NCBI GenBank assembly: GCA_964019695.1
Contig: OZ026515.1
Span: 36,844,994-36,908,993, forward strand
Length of the DNA: 64,000 nucleotides
Direction of reading: 5' to 3'
Source of the DNA: Loripinus fragilis
Lineage: Eukaryota > Mollusca > Bivalvia > Lucinida > Lucinidae
Positions within the stretch are counted from its first letter, which is position 1. Each line of letters opens with the position of its first letter. The notes beneath the pieces were generated by a model. The model was given only the letters and a program-made list of their open reading frames with translations, had not been told where the DNA came from and made no database searches. Position numbers and translations under genes: made by a program. Positions 28,799 through 42,734 of the stretch are shown here, in pieces.

Positions 28799-31734
28799 GT
28801 GCATGACCTCCTGGATAAAAATGGCTATCAAGACCAGCAAAGAAGCCCTAGACCGAGTCTTTCAGAGAGATGCCAAAGAGCTCTTGTAGGTTCAATGGTA
28901 AGTCAAACAGAGGCAGATCCTGGCTATCCACCTGGATTAGTGCCATGTTTTGGCATATTGCCTGATGGTGAAATATTTGCAGCTTTAGTATGGTCAAACA
29001 AACTGAGTGTCATGGGCAGCATGGTTTGGCCCACTAAGATCAATGCAGACACAGGCTCCTTGAAGAAAAGTGCAGAGTGCTACTGCCCACTTTGGATTCT
29101 GGATTAACCCTACTTTTATGCCACCATCCAGACCACATCAACCGAAATCGGCATTAAAACGGGGCCCCATTTAGATTTCAATGCAGCTTTCTAGTTAACT
29201 AGTAAGGATTGCCACACAAAATAGGTCAATATCAAAAGCCATCGTCGACAATTGCCAACTCCACAGGTCTCTCAAGAATTGTGTTGTCTGAATTGTTCTT
29301 GGTGGAGCAAACCTGAAGCCACAAAGAAGACACTGAAGTTTGTGTGTACATAGCAGCTAACAAATATTTAACCCTGCAGGTAGTCCAACAAGACAAGGCA
29401 CTGGTCCAGGTAGGTAGATCCTAAGGTTCTACTCTGAATGGCTCACCATTGTATAGGCAAGAGCCATTTGTCATCCTTCAGCAAAACCAGGTGCAGGGTT
29501 TTCAGGACAGCCTTGGTAGCTGTTTCCCCAAGAAATCTTGCACAAAGCAGTTATACAGACTTCAATGAATGTGCAGCCACAGCCATATAAGTCTTGGTAT
29601 AAGTGGGCCTAAATGAAAGGCTTGTTCAGCCAGTTGACACAGGCAGGAACATGAAAACCAACAGATTACGAGACTCTGCCAGCCTTTAAAGTAGACACAA
29701 CCTTGTTGAACAGCTTGGACTGGATGGTAAAGTTTATATCCCTTATGTCAATGTGCTAACTTGTTCTTGCACTGTTATCAAAACATGACAGTTTCTTCTG
29801 GCAAAGCCATGGCCAGCTGCTACACTATCCTATGGTGAGCCTCATTGACAATGCAGATGTGTTCCATTAGCATTTCCTGTCAAAGATGTAGGAAAAAGTT
29901 GTGCATGTTTTATTTGCCACAGATACTAAAGCTATTCTATTGTGAAGAAGAGTCATACTGGTCCCCTTTTCTGTGTCCAAAGAACAACTCATGCATGGTC
30001 TTCAGCTGGTCCATAGTAAGCTGTGTAAGAATGTGACAGGTAGTACTGGGCTACATTGTACCAGTAGCAGAAGTGACCACATACATCTGAACAGACACAA
30101 ATATTTTTCAGATGACAAAAGAGGTGGCTCTGACCTGACTTGACATGGCTTTCACGCTCAAAATCCTTGTAGAGTACGTTTACAAACATTGTAGACCCAG
30201 ATGAGATGCCACAGTATTAAAGTCAAGGACAATCCACATAGACATAATCTGTTTTTGTTTATTTGAATTGATGCTTTACATCCCCTGTCAACAATTTTAT
30301 AGGTCATGCTGGGATGATTTCCTGTCTTCCTGGGTTGAACCAGTATCAAGCAGCAGATAAAGTGTCTTGCTCAAGTACACATTTGGCGGCAAGTCTCCAA
30401 CTAGCAGCCCTTCTATCCCCAGTCTAACGCTCTCCCATCTGAGCCACTAGCTGTGCTCTACTTTCTAGTACAGATGCTCCACTTAGTAGTACCATTAAGG
30501 ATGTCATTCACTAGCTGAACTTGGAAATCAAACACATGTCCCTAGAAAGACTTTGAGAGCCATATTGAGGGGCCTATTCTGCTGCCCTATTCTTGCCAAA
30601 GGTTTGCTTTTTAGCATTGAACAATTTTGAACACATGCACACCTAGATAGGTTTTCTTCCCCGAATAATGGGCTGCTTCTGCCCGAATGTGACACTGGCT
30701 ACATTGTACCAGTAGCAGAAGTGACCATGCACAAAAAACTTTTCAGATGACAAAAAAGGGGGGCTTTGACCCGACTTGACACATTGGTTGACTCAATACT
30801 GAGTCATGCATCTCTTCTAACATTTTGTAAGCTCAAAATCCTTGTAGAGTACTTTTACACACATTGTAGACACAGATGAGATGCCACAGTATTTAAAGTC
30901 AAGGACAATCCACAAAGACATAATCTGTTTATTTGTTTGTTTATTTGATGCGTTATGTCGCAGTCTACAATTTTTCAGTCATGTTGGGATGATTTCCGGT
31001 CTTCCTGGGCCAAACCAGTATTAAGATGCATATAAAGTGTTTACTCAAGGACACATTTACACAGTGACTCTGCCGGCGGTGAGTCCTAAATAAGCATCCT
31101 TTTGATCCCCAGTCTAACGTTCTACCATCTGTGCCCCTATGCTCCACTTTCTAGTACAGATGTTCCTTTTAGCAGTGCCATTAAGATTACCATTCACTGA
31201 CTGAACTTGGAATCCAAACACATGTCCTGAGTAAGGCTTTGAGAGCCATATTGAGGGGTCTATTCTGCTGCCCTATTCTGGCCAAAGGTTTGCTTTTCAG
31301 AAATTCCAAAACCGCATCTCCAGGCCTCCATCCAAGAATTAAAATGACAGACTGACTATACAGCATCAAAAATGGCAAATACAAAGCAGGATTTCTCTCT
31401 TGTTATTGACAGAAACACCAGTTGAACACTAAGTCTTCTGCACAGTCAAAAGGTTCATCCTAGCATAAATGTTTCTGTCAAAGGCTCTTCTAGTTCTTAG
31501 ACATAACTGCACAAATAAGGTATCACACTGCTACAAGGGACACAAACTATAACATTCAGACAAAACTGCACAATAAGGTAATGTCAACCTTAAAGACTAG
31601 AAAGTCCAAGAATTTATTGATCTCCATCTTCCTGACTATGTAACTGCCCAAACAAATACCTCCCCAAGCTCTCATATATCAAGACTTTCATAAGCCTGCA
31701 GCTGAACATACATTGAAATCTATATGACTGCCAT
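28799..31734 (+). repeat. Array unit 3 (2936 bp)
   Basis: Standard structure. It shares unit-1 variants at the core point and has a small deletion in the A-type SINE (CACATTTGGCGGC near 30379, missing the ACACAGTGAGTCTG block). Confidence 0.9.
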
Positions 31735-34677
31735 GTGCATGACCTCCTGGATAAAAATGGCTATCAAGACCAGCAAAGAAGCCCTAGACCGAGTCTTTCA
31801 AAGAGATGCCAAAGAGCTCTTGTAGGTACAATGGTAAGTCAAACAGAGGCAGATCCTGGCTATCCACCTGGATTAGTGCCATGTTTTGGCAGATTGCCTG
31901 ATGGTGAAATATTTGCAACTTTAGTATGGTCAAACAAACTGAGTGTCATGGGCAGCATGGTTTAGCCTACTAAGATCAATGCAGACACAGGCTCCTTGAG
32001 GAAAAGTGCAGAGTGCTACTGCCCACTTTGGATTCTGGATTAACCCTACTTTTATGCAACCATCCAGACCACATCAACCAAAATCGGCATTAAAACGGGG
32101 CCCCATTTAGATTTTAATGCAGATTTCTAGTTAACTAGTAAGGATTGCCACACAAAATAGGTCAATATCAAAAGCCATCATCGACAATTGCCAACTCCAC
32201 AGGTCTCTCAAGAATTGTGTTGTCTGAATTGTTCTTGGTGGAGCAAACCTGAAGCCACAAAGAAGACACGTAAGTTTGTGTGTACATAGCAGCTAACAAA
32301 CATTTAACCCTGCAGGTAGTCCAACAAGACAAGGCACTGGTCCAGGTAGGTAGATCCTAAGGTTCTACTCTGAATGGCTCACCATTGTATAGGCAAGAGC
32401 CATTTGTCATCCTTCGGCAAAACCAGGTGCAGGGTTTTCAGGACAGCCTTGGTAGCTGTTTCCCCAAGAAATCTTGCACAAAGCAGGTATACAGACTTCA
32501 ATGCATGTGCAGCCACAGCCATATGAGTCTTGGTATAAGTGGGCCTAGATGAGATGCTTGTTCAGCCAGTTGACACAGGCGGGAACATGAAAACCAACAG
32601 ATTACGAGACTCTGCCAGCCTTTAAAGTAGACACAACCTTGTTGAACAGCTTGGACTGGATGGTAAAGTTTACATCCCTCATGTCAATGTGCTAACTTGT
32701 TCTTGCACTGTTATCAAAACATGACAGTTTCTTCTGGCAAATCCATGGCCAGCTGCTACACTATCCTATGGTGAGCCTCGTTGACAATGCAGATGTGTTC
32801 CATTAGCATTTCCTGTCAAAGATGTAGGAAAAAGTTGTGCATGTTTTATTTGCCACAGATACTAAAGCTATTCTATGTCGAAGAAGAGTCATACTGGTCC
32901 CCTTTTCTGTGTCCAAAGAACAACTCATGCATGGTCTTCAGATGGTCCATAGTAAGCTGTGTAAGAATGTGACAGGTAGTACTGGGCTACATTGTACCAG
33001 TAGCAGAAGTGACCACATACATCTGAACATACACAAATATTTTTCAGATGACAAAAGAGGTGGCTCTGACCTGACTTGACATGGCTTTAACGCTCAAAAT
33101 CCTTGTAGAACACTTTTACAAACATTGTAGACCCAGATTAGATGCCACAGTATTAAAGTCCAGGACAATCCACATAGACATAATCTGTTTTTGTTTATTT
33201 GAATTGATGCTTTACATCCCCTGTCAACAATTTTATAAGTCATGCTGGGATGATTTCCTGTCTTCCTGGGTCGAACCAGTATCAAGCAGCAGATAAAGTG
33301 TCTTGCTCAAGTACACATTTACACAGTGAGTCTGTTGGCGGCGAGTCTCCAACTAGCAGCCCTTCTATCCCCAGTCTAACGCTCTCCCATCTGAGCCACT
33401 AGCTGTGCTCCACTTTCTAGTACAGATGCTCCATTTAGTATTACCATTAAGGATGTCATTCACTAGCTGAACTTGGAAATCAAACACATGTCCCAAGAAA
33501 GACTTTGAGAGCCATATTGAGGGGCCTATTCTGCTGCCCTATTCTTGCCAAAGGTTTGCTTTTTAGCATTGAACAATTTTGAACACATGCACACCTAGAT
33601 AGGTTTTCTTCCTCGAATAATGGGCTGCTTCTGCCTGAATGTGACACTGGCTACATTGTACCAGTAGCAGAAGTGACCATGCACAAAAAAACTTTTCAGA
33701 TGACAAAAGAGGTGGCTCTGACCGGACTGACACATTGGTTGACTCAATACTGGGTCATGCATCTCTTCTAACATTTTGTAAGCTCAAAATCCTTGTAGAG
33801 TACTTTTACACACATTGTAGACACAGATGAGATGCCACAGTATTTAAAGTCAAGGACAATCCACATAGACATAATCTGTTTATTTGATTTGATGCGTTAT
33901 GTCGCAGTCTACAATTTATCAGTCATGTTGGGATGATTTACGGTCTTCCTGGGCCAAACCAGTATTAAGATGCTTATAATGTGTTTGCTTCAGGACACAT
34001 TTACACAGTGACTCTGCCGGCGGTGAGTCCTTAATAAGCATCCTTTCGAACCCCAGTCTAATGTTCTACCATCTGTGCCCCTATGCTCCACTTTCTAGTA
34101 CAGATGTTCCTTTTAGCAGTGCCATTAAGATTACCATTCACTGACTGAACTTGGAATCCAAACACATGTCCTGAGTAAGGCTTTGAGAGCCATATTGAGG
34201 GGTCTATTCTGCTGCCCTATTCTGGCCAAAGGTTTGCTTTTCAGAAATTCCAAAACCGCATCTCCAGGCCTCCATCCAAGAATTAAAATGACAGACTGAC
34301 TATACAGCATCAAAAATGGCAAATACAAAGCAGGATTTCTCTCTTGTCATTGACAGAAACACCAGTTGAACACTAAGTCTTCTGCACAGTCAAAAAATCA
34401 TCCTAGCATAAATGTTTCTGTCAAAGGCTCTTCTAGTTCTTAGATATAACTGCACAAATAAAGTATCATACTGCTACAAGGGACACAAGCTATAACATTC
34501 AGACAAAACTGCACAATAAGGTAATGTCAACCTTAAAGACTAGAAAGTCCAAGAATCTATTGATCTCCATCTTCCTGACTATGTAACTGCCCTAACAAAT
34601 ACCTCACCATGCTCTCATATATCAATACTTTCATAAGCCTGCAGCTGAACATACATTGAAATCTATATGACTGCCAT
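31735..34677 (+). repeat. Array unit 4 (2943 bp)
   Basis: Standard structure. Carries the unit-2 variants TATGTCGAAG (about 32873) and GGACTGACAC (about 33723). The core frame is stopped by TGG to TAG at 31963. Confidence 0.9.
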
Positions 34678-37632
34678 GTGCATGACCTCCTGGATAAAAA
34701 TGGCTATCAAGACCAGCAAAGAAGCCCTAGACCGAGTCTTTCAAAGAAATGCCAAAGAGCTCTTGTAGGTACAATGGTAAGTCAAACAGAGGCAGATCCT
34801 GGCTATCCACCTGGATTAGTGCCATGTTTTGGCAGATTGTCTGATGGTGAAATATTTGCAACTTTAGTATGGTCAAACAAACTGAGTGTCATGGGCAGCA
34901 TGGTTTGGCCCACTAAGATCAATGCAGACACAGGCTCCTTGAAGAAAAGTGCAGAGTGCTACTGCCCACTTTGGATTCTGGATTAACCCTACTTTTATGC
35001 CACCATCCAGACCACATCAACCGAAATCGGCATTAAAACGGGGCCCCATTTAGATTTCAATGCAGATTTCTAGTTAACTAGTAAGGATTGCCACACAAAA
35101 TAGGTCAATATCAAAAGCCATCGTCGACAATTGCCAACTCCACAGGTCTCTCAAGAATTGTGTTGTCTGAATTGTTCTTGGTGGAGCAAACCTGAAGCCA
35201 CAAAGAAGACACTTAAGTTTGTGTGTACATAGCAGCTAACAAATATTTAACCTGCAGGTAGTCCAACAAGACAAGGCACTGGTCCAGGTAGGTAGATCCT
35301 AAGGTTCTACTCTGAATGGCTCACCATTGTATAGGCAAGAGCCATTTGTCATCCTTCGGCAAAACCAGGTGCAGGGTTTTCAGGACAGCCTTGGTAGCTG
35401 TTTCCCCAAGAAATCTTGCACAAAGCAGGTATACAGACTTCAATGCATGTGTAGCCACAGCCATATGAGTCTTGGTATAAGTGGGCCTAGATGAGATGCT
35501 TGTTCAGCCAGTTGACACAGGCAGGAACATGAAAACCAACAATTACGAGACTCCGCCAGCCTTCAAAGTAGACACAACCTTGTTGAACAGCTTGGACTGG
35601 ATGGTAAAGTTTACATCCCTCATGTCAATGTGCTAACTTGTTCTTGCACTGTTATCAAAACATGACAGTTTCTTCTGGCAAAGCCATGGCCAGCTGCTAC
35701 ACTATACTATGGTGAGCCTCATTGACAATGCAGATGTGTTCCATTAGCATTTCCTGTCAAAGATGTAGGAAAAAGTTGTGCATGTTTTATCTGCCACAGA
35801 TACTAAAGCTATTCTATTGTGAAGAAGAGTCATACTGGTCCCCTTTTCTGTGTCCAAAGAACAACTCATGCATGGTCTTCAGCTGGTCCATAGTAAGCTG
35901 TGTAAGAATGTGACAGGTAGTACTGGGCTACATTGTACCAGTAGCAGAAGTGACCACATACATCTGAACATACATAAATATTTTTCAGATGACAAAAGAG
36001 GTGGCTCTGACCTGACTTGACATGGCTTTAACGCTCAAAATCCTTGTAGTGTACTTTTACAAACATTGTAGACCCAGATTAGATGCCACAGTATTAAAGT
36101 CAAGGACAATCCACATAGACATAATCTGTTTTGTTTTTGTTTATTTGAATTGATGCCTTACATCCCCTGTCAACAATTTTATAAGTCATGCTAGGATGAT
36201 TTCCTGTCTTCCTGGGTCGAACCAGTATCAAGCAGCAGATAAAGTGTCTTGCTCAAGTACACGTTAAACAGTGAGTCTGTTGGCGGGGAGTCTCCAACTA
36301 GCAGCCCTTCTATCCCCAGTCTAACGCTCTCCCATCTGAGCCACTAGCTGTGCTCCACTTTCTAGTACAGATGCTCCATTTAGTATTACCATTAAGGATG
36401 TCATTCACTAGCTGAACTTGGAAATCAAACACAAGTCCCAAGAAAGACTTTGAGAGCCATATTGAGGGGCCTATTCTGCTGCCCTATTCTTGCCAAAGGT
36501 TTGCTTTTTAGCATTGAACAATTTTGAACACATGCACACCTAGATAGGTTTTCTTCCTCAAATAATGGGCTGCTTCTGCCTGAATGTGACACTGGCTACA
36601 TTGTACCAGTAGCAGAAGTGACCATGCACAAAAAACTTTTCAGATGACAAAAGAGGTGGCTCTGACCGGACTTGACACATTGGTTGACTCAATACTGGGT
36701 CAAGCATCTCTTCTAACATTTTGTAAGCTCAAAATCCTTGTAGAGTACTTTTACACACATTGTAGACACAGATGAGATGCCACAGTATTTAAAGTCAAGG
36801 ACAATCCACATAGACATAATCTGTTTATTTGTTTGTTTATTTGATGCGTTATGTCGCAGTCTACAATTTTTCAGTCATGTTGGGATAATTTCCGGTCTTC
36901 CTGGGCCAAACCAGTATAATAAGATGCTTATAATGTGTTTGCTCAAGGACACATTTACACAGTGACTCTGCCAGCGGTGAGTCCTGAATAAGCATCCTTT
37001 CGATCCCCAGTCAAACAATCTCCCATCTGTGCCCCTATGCTCCACTTTCTAGTACAGATGTTCCTTTTAGCAGTGCCATTAAGATTACCATTCACTGACT
37101 GAACTTGGAATCCAAACACATGTCCTGAGTAAGGCTTTGAGAGCCATATTGAGGGGTCTATTCTGCTGCCCTATTCTGGCCAAAGGTTTGCTTTTCAGAA
37201 ATTACAAAACCACATCTCCAGGCCTCCATCCAAGAATTAAAATGACAGACTGACTATACAGCATCAAAAATGGCAAATACAAAGCAGGATTTCTCTCTTG
37301 TCATTGACAGAAACACCAGTTGAACACTAAGTCTTCTGCACAGTCAAAAGGTTCATCCTAGCATAAATGTTCCTGTCAAAGGCTCTTCTAGTTCTTAGAC
37401 ATAACTGCACAAATAAGGTATCACACTGCTACAAGGTACACAAACTATAACATTCAGACAAAACTGCAAAATAAGGTAATTTCAACCTTAAAGACTAGAA
37501 AGTCCAAGAATCTATTAATCTCCATCTTCCTGACTATGTAACTGCCCCAACAAATACCTCACCAAGCTCTCATATATCAAGACTTTCATAAGCCTGCAGC
37601 TGAACATACATTGAAATCTATATGACTGCCAT
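34678..37632 (+). repeat. Array unit 5 (2955 bp)
   Basis: Standard structure, with private changes such as AAAGAAATGCC at about 34743, ACACGTTAAACAGTGAG in the A-type SINE (about 36260) and CAGTATAATAAGATGC in B. Confidence 0.9.
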
Positions 37633-40188
37633 GTGCATGACCTCCTGGATAAAAATGGCTATCAAGACCTGCAAAGAAGCCCTAGACCGAGTCTTTGAAA
37701 GAGATGCCAAAGAGCTCTTGTAGGTACAATGGTAAGTCAAACAGAGGCAGATCCTGGCTATCCACCTGGATTAGTGGCATGTTTTGGCAGATTGCCTGAT
37801 GGTGAAATATTTGCAACTTTAGTATGGTCAAACAAACTGAGTGTCATGGGCAGCATGGTTTGGCCCACTAAGATCAATGCAGACACAGGCTCCTTGAAGA
37901 AAAGTGCAGAGTGCTACTGCCCACGTTGGATTCTGGATTGACCGTACTTTTATGCCACCATCCAGACCACATCAACCGAACTCGGCATCAAAACGGGGCC
38001 CCATTTAGATTTCAATGCAGATTTCTAGTTAACTAGTAAGGATTGCCACACAAAATAGGTCAATATCAAAAGCCATCGTCGACAATTGCCAACTCCACAG
38101 GTCTCTCAAGAAATATGTTGTCTGAATTGTTCTTGGTGGAGCAAACCTAAAGCCACAAAGAAGACACTTAAGTTTGTGTGTACATAGCAGCTAACAAATA
38201 TTTAACCCTGCAGGTAGTCCAACAAGACAAGGCACTGGTCCAGGTAGGTAGATCCTAAGGTTCTACTCTGAATGGCTCACCATTGTATAGGCAAGAGCCA
38301 TTTGTCATCCTTTCGCAAAACCAAATGCAGGGTTTTCAGGACAGCCTTGGTAGCTGTTTCCCCAAGAAATCTTGCACAAAGCAGGTATACAGACTTCAAT
38401 GCATGTGCAGCCACAGCCATATGAGTCTTGGTATAAGTGGGCCTAGATGAGATGCTTGTTCAGCCAGTTGACACAGGCAGGAACATGAAAACCAACAGAT
38501 TACGAGACTCTGCCAGCCTTTAAAGTAGACATAACCTTGTTGAACAGCTTGGACTGGATTGTAAAGTTGATATCCCTCATGTCAATGTGCTAACTTGTTC
38601 TTGCACTGTTATCAAAACATGACAGTTTCTTCTGGCAAAGCCATGGCCAGCTGCTACACTATCCTATGGTGAGCCTCATTGACAATGCAGATGTGTTCCA
38701 TTAGTATTTCCTGTCAAAGGTGTAGGAAAAAGTTGTGCAAGTTTTATTTGCCACAGATACTAAAGCTATTCTATTGTGAAGAAGAGTCATACTGGTCCCC
38801 TTTTCTGTGTCCAAAGAACAACTCATGCATGGTATTCAGCTGGTCCATAGTAAGCTGTGTAAGAATGTGACAGGTAGTACTGGGCTACATTGTACCAGTA
38901 GCAGAAGTGACCACATACATCTGAACATACACAAATATTTTTAGATGACAAAAGAGGTGGCTCTGACCTGACTTGACATGGCTTTAACGCTCAAAATCCT
39001 TGTAGAGTACTTTTACAAACATTGTAGACCCAGATGAGATGCCACAGTATTAAAGTCAAGGACAATCCACATAGACATAATCTGTTTTTGTTTATTTGAA
39101 TTGATGCTTTACATCCCCTGTCAACAATTTAATAAGTCATGCTGGGATGATTTCCTGTCTTCCTGGGTCGAACCAGTATCAAGCAGCAGATAAAGTGTCT
39201 TGCTCAAGTACACATTTACACATTGGTTGACTCAATACTGGGTCATGCATCTCTTCTAACATTTTGTAAGCTCAAAATCCTTGTAGAGTACTTTTACACA
39301 CATTGTAGACACAGATGAGATGCCACAGTATTTAAAGTCAAGGACAATCCACATAGACATAATCTGTTTATTTGTTTGTTTATTTGATTTGATGCGTTAT
39401 GTCGCAGTCTACAATTTTTCAGTCATGTTGGGATGATTTCCAGTCTTCCTGGGCCAAACCAGTATTAAGATGGTATTAAGATGCATATAATGTGTTTGCT
39501 CAAGGACACGTTTACACAGTGACTCTGCCGGCGGTGAGTCCTGAATAAGCATCCTTTCGATCCCCAGTCAAACATTCTCCCATCTGTGCCCCTATGCTCC
39601 ACTTTCTAGTACAGATGTTCCTTTTAGCAGTGCCATTAAGATTACCATTCACTGACTGAACTTGGAATCCAAACACATGTCCTGAGTAAGGCTTTGAGAG
39701 CCATATTGAGGGGTCTATTCTGCTGCCCTATTCTGGCCAAAGGTTTGCTTTTCAGAAATTACAAAACCGCATCTCCAGGCCTCCATCCAATAATTAAAAT
39801 GACAGACTGACTATACAGCATCAAAAATGGCAAATACAAAGCAGGATTTCTCTCTTGTCATTGACAGAAACACCAGTTGAACACTAAGTCTTCTGCACAG
39901 TCAAAAGGTTCATCCTAGCATAAATGTTTCTGTCAAAGGCTCTCTAGTTCTTAGAGATAACTGCACAAATAAGGTATCACACTGCTACAAGGGACACAAA
40001 CTATAACATTCAGACAAAACTGCACAATAAGGTAATGTCAACCTTAAAGACTAGAAAGTCCAAGAATCTATTGATCTCCATCTTCCTGACTATGTAACTG
40101 CCCAAACAAATACCTCACCAAGCTCTCATATATCAAGACTTTCATAAGCCTGCAGCTGAACATACATTGAAATCTATATGACTGCCAT
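37633..40188 (+). repeat. Array unit 6 (2556 bp, ~400-bp deletion)
   Basis: At about 39220 the A-type SINE passes from ACACATTTACACA directly into TTGGTTGACTCAATACTGGG, which normally follows 0.4 kb later before segment B. The short shared ACACA at the joint suggests microhomology-mediated loss. Unit 7 has the same joint. Shares TTTGAAAGAG and GTGCAAGTTTTAT with unit 7. Confidence 0.9.
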
Positions 40189-42734
40189 GTGCATGACCTC
40201 CTGGATAAAAATGGCTATCAAGACCAGCAAAGAAGCCCTAGACCGAGTCTTTGAAAGAGATGCCAAAGAGCTCTTGTAGGTACAATGGTAAGTCAAACAG
40301 AGGCAGATCCTGGCTATCCACCTGGATTAGTGCCATGTTTTGGTAGATTGCCTGATGGTGAAATATTTGCAGCTTTAGTATGGTCAAACAAACTGAGTGT
40401 CATGGGCAGCATGGTTTGGCCCACTAAGATCAATGCAGACACAGGCTCCTTGAAGAAAAGTGCAGAGTGCTACTGCCCACTTTGGATTCTGGATTAACCC
40501 TACTTTTATGCCACCATCCAGACCACATCAACCGAAATCGGCATTAAAACGGGGCCCCATTTAGATTTCAATGCAGATTTCTAGTTAACTAGTAAGGATT
40601 GCCACACAAAATAGGTCAATATCAAAAGCCATCGTCGACAATTGCCAACTCCACAGGTCTCTCAAGAATTGTGTTGTCTGAATTGTTCTTGGTGGAGCAA
40701 ACCTGAAGCCACAAAGAAGACACTGAAGTTTGTGTGTACATAGCAGCTAACAAATATTTAACCCTGCGGGTAGTCCAACAAGACAAGGCACTGGTCCAGG
40801 TAGGTAGATCCTAAGGTTCTACTCTGAATGCTCACCATTGTATAGGCAAGAGCCATTTGTCATCCTTCCGTAAAACCAAATGCAGGGTTTTCAGGACAGC
40901 CTTGGTAGCTGTTTCCCCAAGAAATCTTGCACAAAGCAGGTATACAGACTTCAATGCATGTGCAGCCACAGCCATATGAGTCTTGGTATAAGTGGGCCTA
41001 GATGAGATGCTTGTTCAGCCAGTTGACACAGGCAGGAACATGAAAACCAACAGATTACGAGACTCTGCCAGCCTTTAAAGTAGACACAACCTTGTTGAAC
41101 AGCTTGGACTGGATGGTAAAGTTTATATCCCTCATGTCAATGTGCTTACTTGTTCTTGCACTGTTATCAAAACATGACAGTTTCTTCTGGCAAAGCCATG
41201 GCCAGCTGCTACACTATCCTATGGTGAGCCTCATTGACAATGCAGATGTGTTCCATTAGTATTTCCTGTCAAAGGTGTAGGAAAAAGTTGTGCAAGTTTT
41301 ATTTGCCACAGATACTAAAGCTATTCTATTGTGAAGAAGAGTCATACTGGTCCCCTTTTCTGTGTCCAAAGAACAACTCATGCATGGTCTTCAGCTGGTC
41401 CATAGTAAGCTGTGTAAGAATGTGACAGGTAGTACTGGGCTACATTGTACCAGTAGCAGAAGTGACCACATACATCTGAACATACACAAATATTTTTAGA
41501 TGACAAAAGAGGTGGCTCTGACCTGACTTGACATGGCTTTAACGCTCAAAATCCTTGTAGAGTACTTTTACAAACATTGTAGACCCAGATAAGATGCCAC
41601 AGTATTAAAGTCAAGGACAATCCACATAGACATAATCTGTTTTTTGTTTATTTGAATTGATGCTTTACATCCCCTGTCAACAATTTTATAAGTCATGCTG
41701 GGATGATTTCCTGTCTTCCTGGGTCGAACCAGTATCAAGCAGCAGATAAGGTGTCTTGCTCAAGTACACATTTACACATTGGTTGACTCAATACTGGGTC
41801 ATGCATCTCTTCTAACATTTTGTAAGCTCAAAATCCTTGTAGAGTACTTTTACACACATTGTAGACACAGATGAGATGCCACAGTATTTAAAGTCAAGGA
41901 CAATCCACATAGACATAATCTGTTTATTTGTTTGTTTATTTGATTTGATGCGTTATGTCGCAGTCTACAATTTTTCAGTCATGTTGGGATGATTTCCAGT
42001 CTTCCTGGGCCAAACCAGTATTAAGATGCATATAATGTGTTTGCTCAAGGACACGTTTACACAGTGACTCTGCCGGCGGTGAGTCCTGAATAAGCATCCT
42101 TTCGATCCCACGTCAAACATTCTCCCATCTGTGCCCCTATGCTCCACTTTCTAGTACAGATGTTCCTTTTAGCAGTGCCATTAAGATTACCATTCACTGA
42201 CTGAACTTGGAATCCAAACACATGTCCTGAGTAAGGCTTTGAGAGCCATATTGAGGGGTCTATTCTGCTGCCCTATTCTGGCCAAAGGTTTGCTTTTCAG
42301 AAATTACAAAACCGCATCTCCAGGCCTCCATCCAAGAATTAAAATGACAGACTGACTATACAGCATCAAAAATGGCAAATACAAAGCAGGATTTCTCTCT
42401 TGTCATTGACAGAAACACCAGTTGAACACTAAGTCTTCTGCACAGTCAAAAGGTTCATCCTAGCATAAATGTTTCTGTCAAAGGCTCTTCTAGTTCTTAG
42501 AGATAACTGCACAAATAAGGTATCACACTGCTACAAGGGACACAAACTATAACATTCAGACAAAACTGCACAATAAGGTAATGTCAACCTTAAAGACTAG
42601 AAAGTCCAAGAATCCATTGATCTCCATCTTCCTGACTATGTAACTGCCCCAACAAATACCTCACCAAGCTCTCATATATCAAGACTTTCATAAGCCTGCA
42701 GCTGAACATACATTGAAATCTATATGACTGCCAT
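40189..42734 (+). repeat. Array unit 7 (2546 bp, same deletion as unit 6)
   Basis: Same joint at about 41775. Units 6 and 7 therefore derive from one deleted ancestor. Private change ATCCCACGTCAAAC in the B-type SINE (about 42105). Confidence 0.9.
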
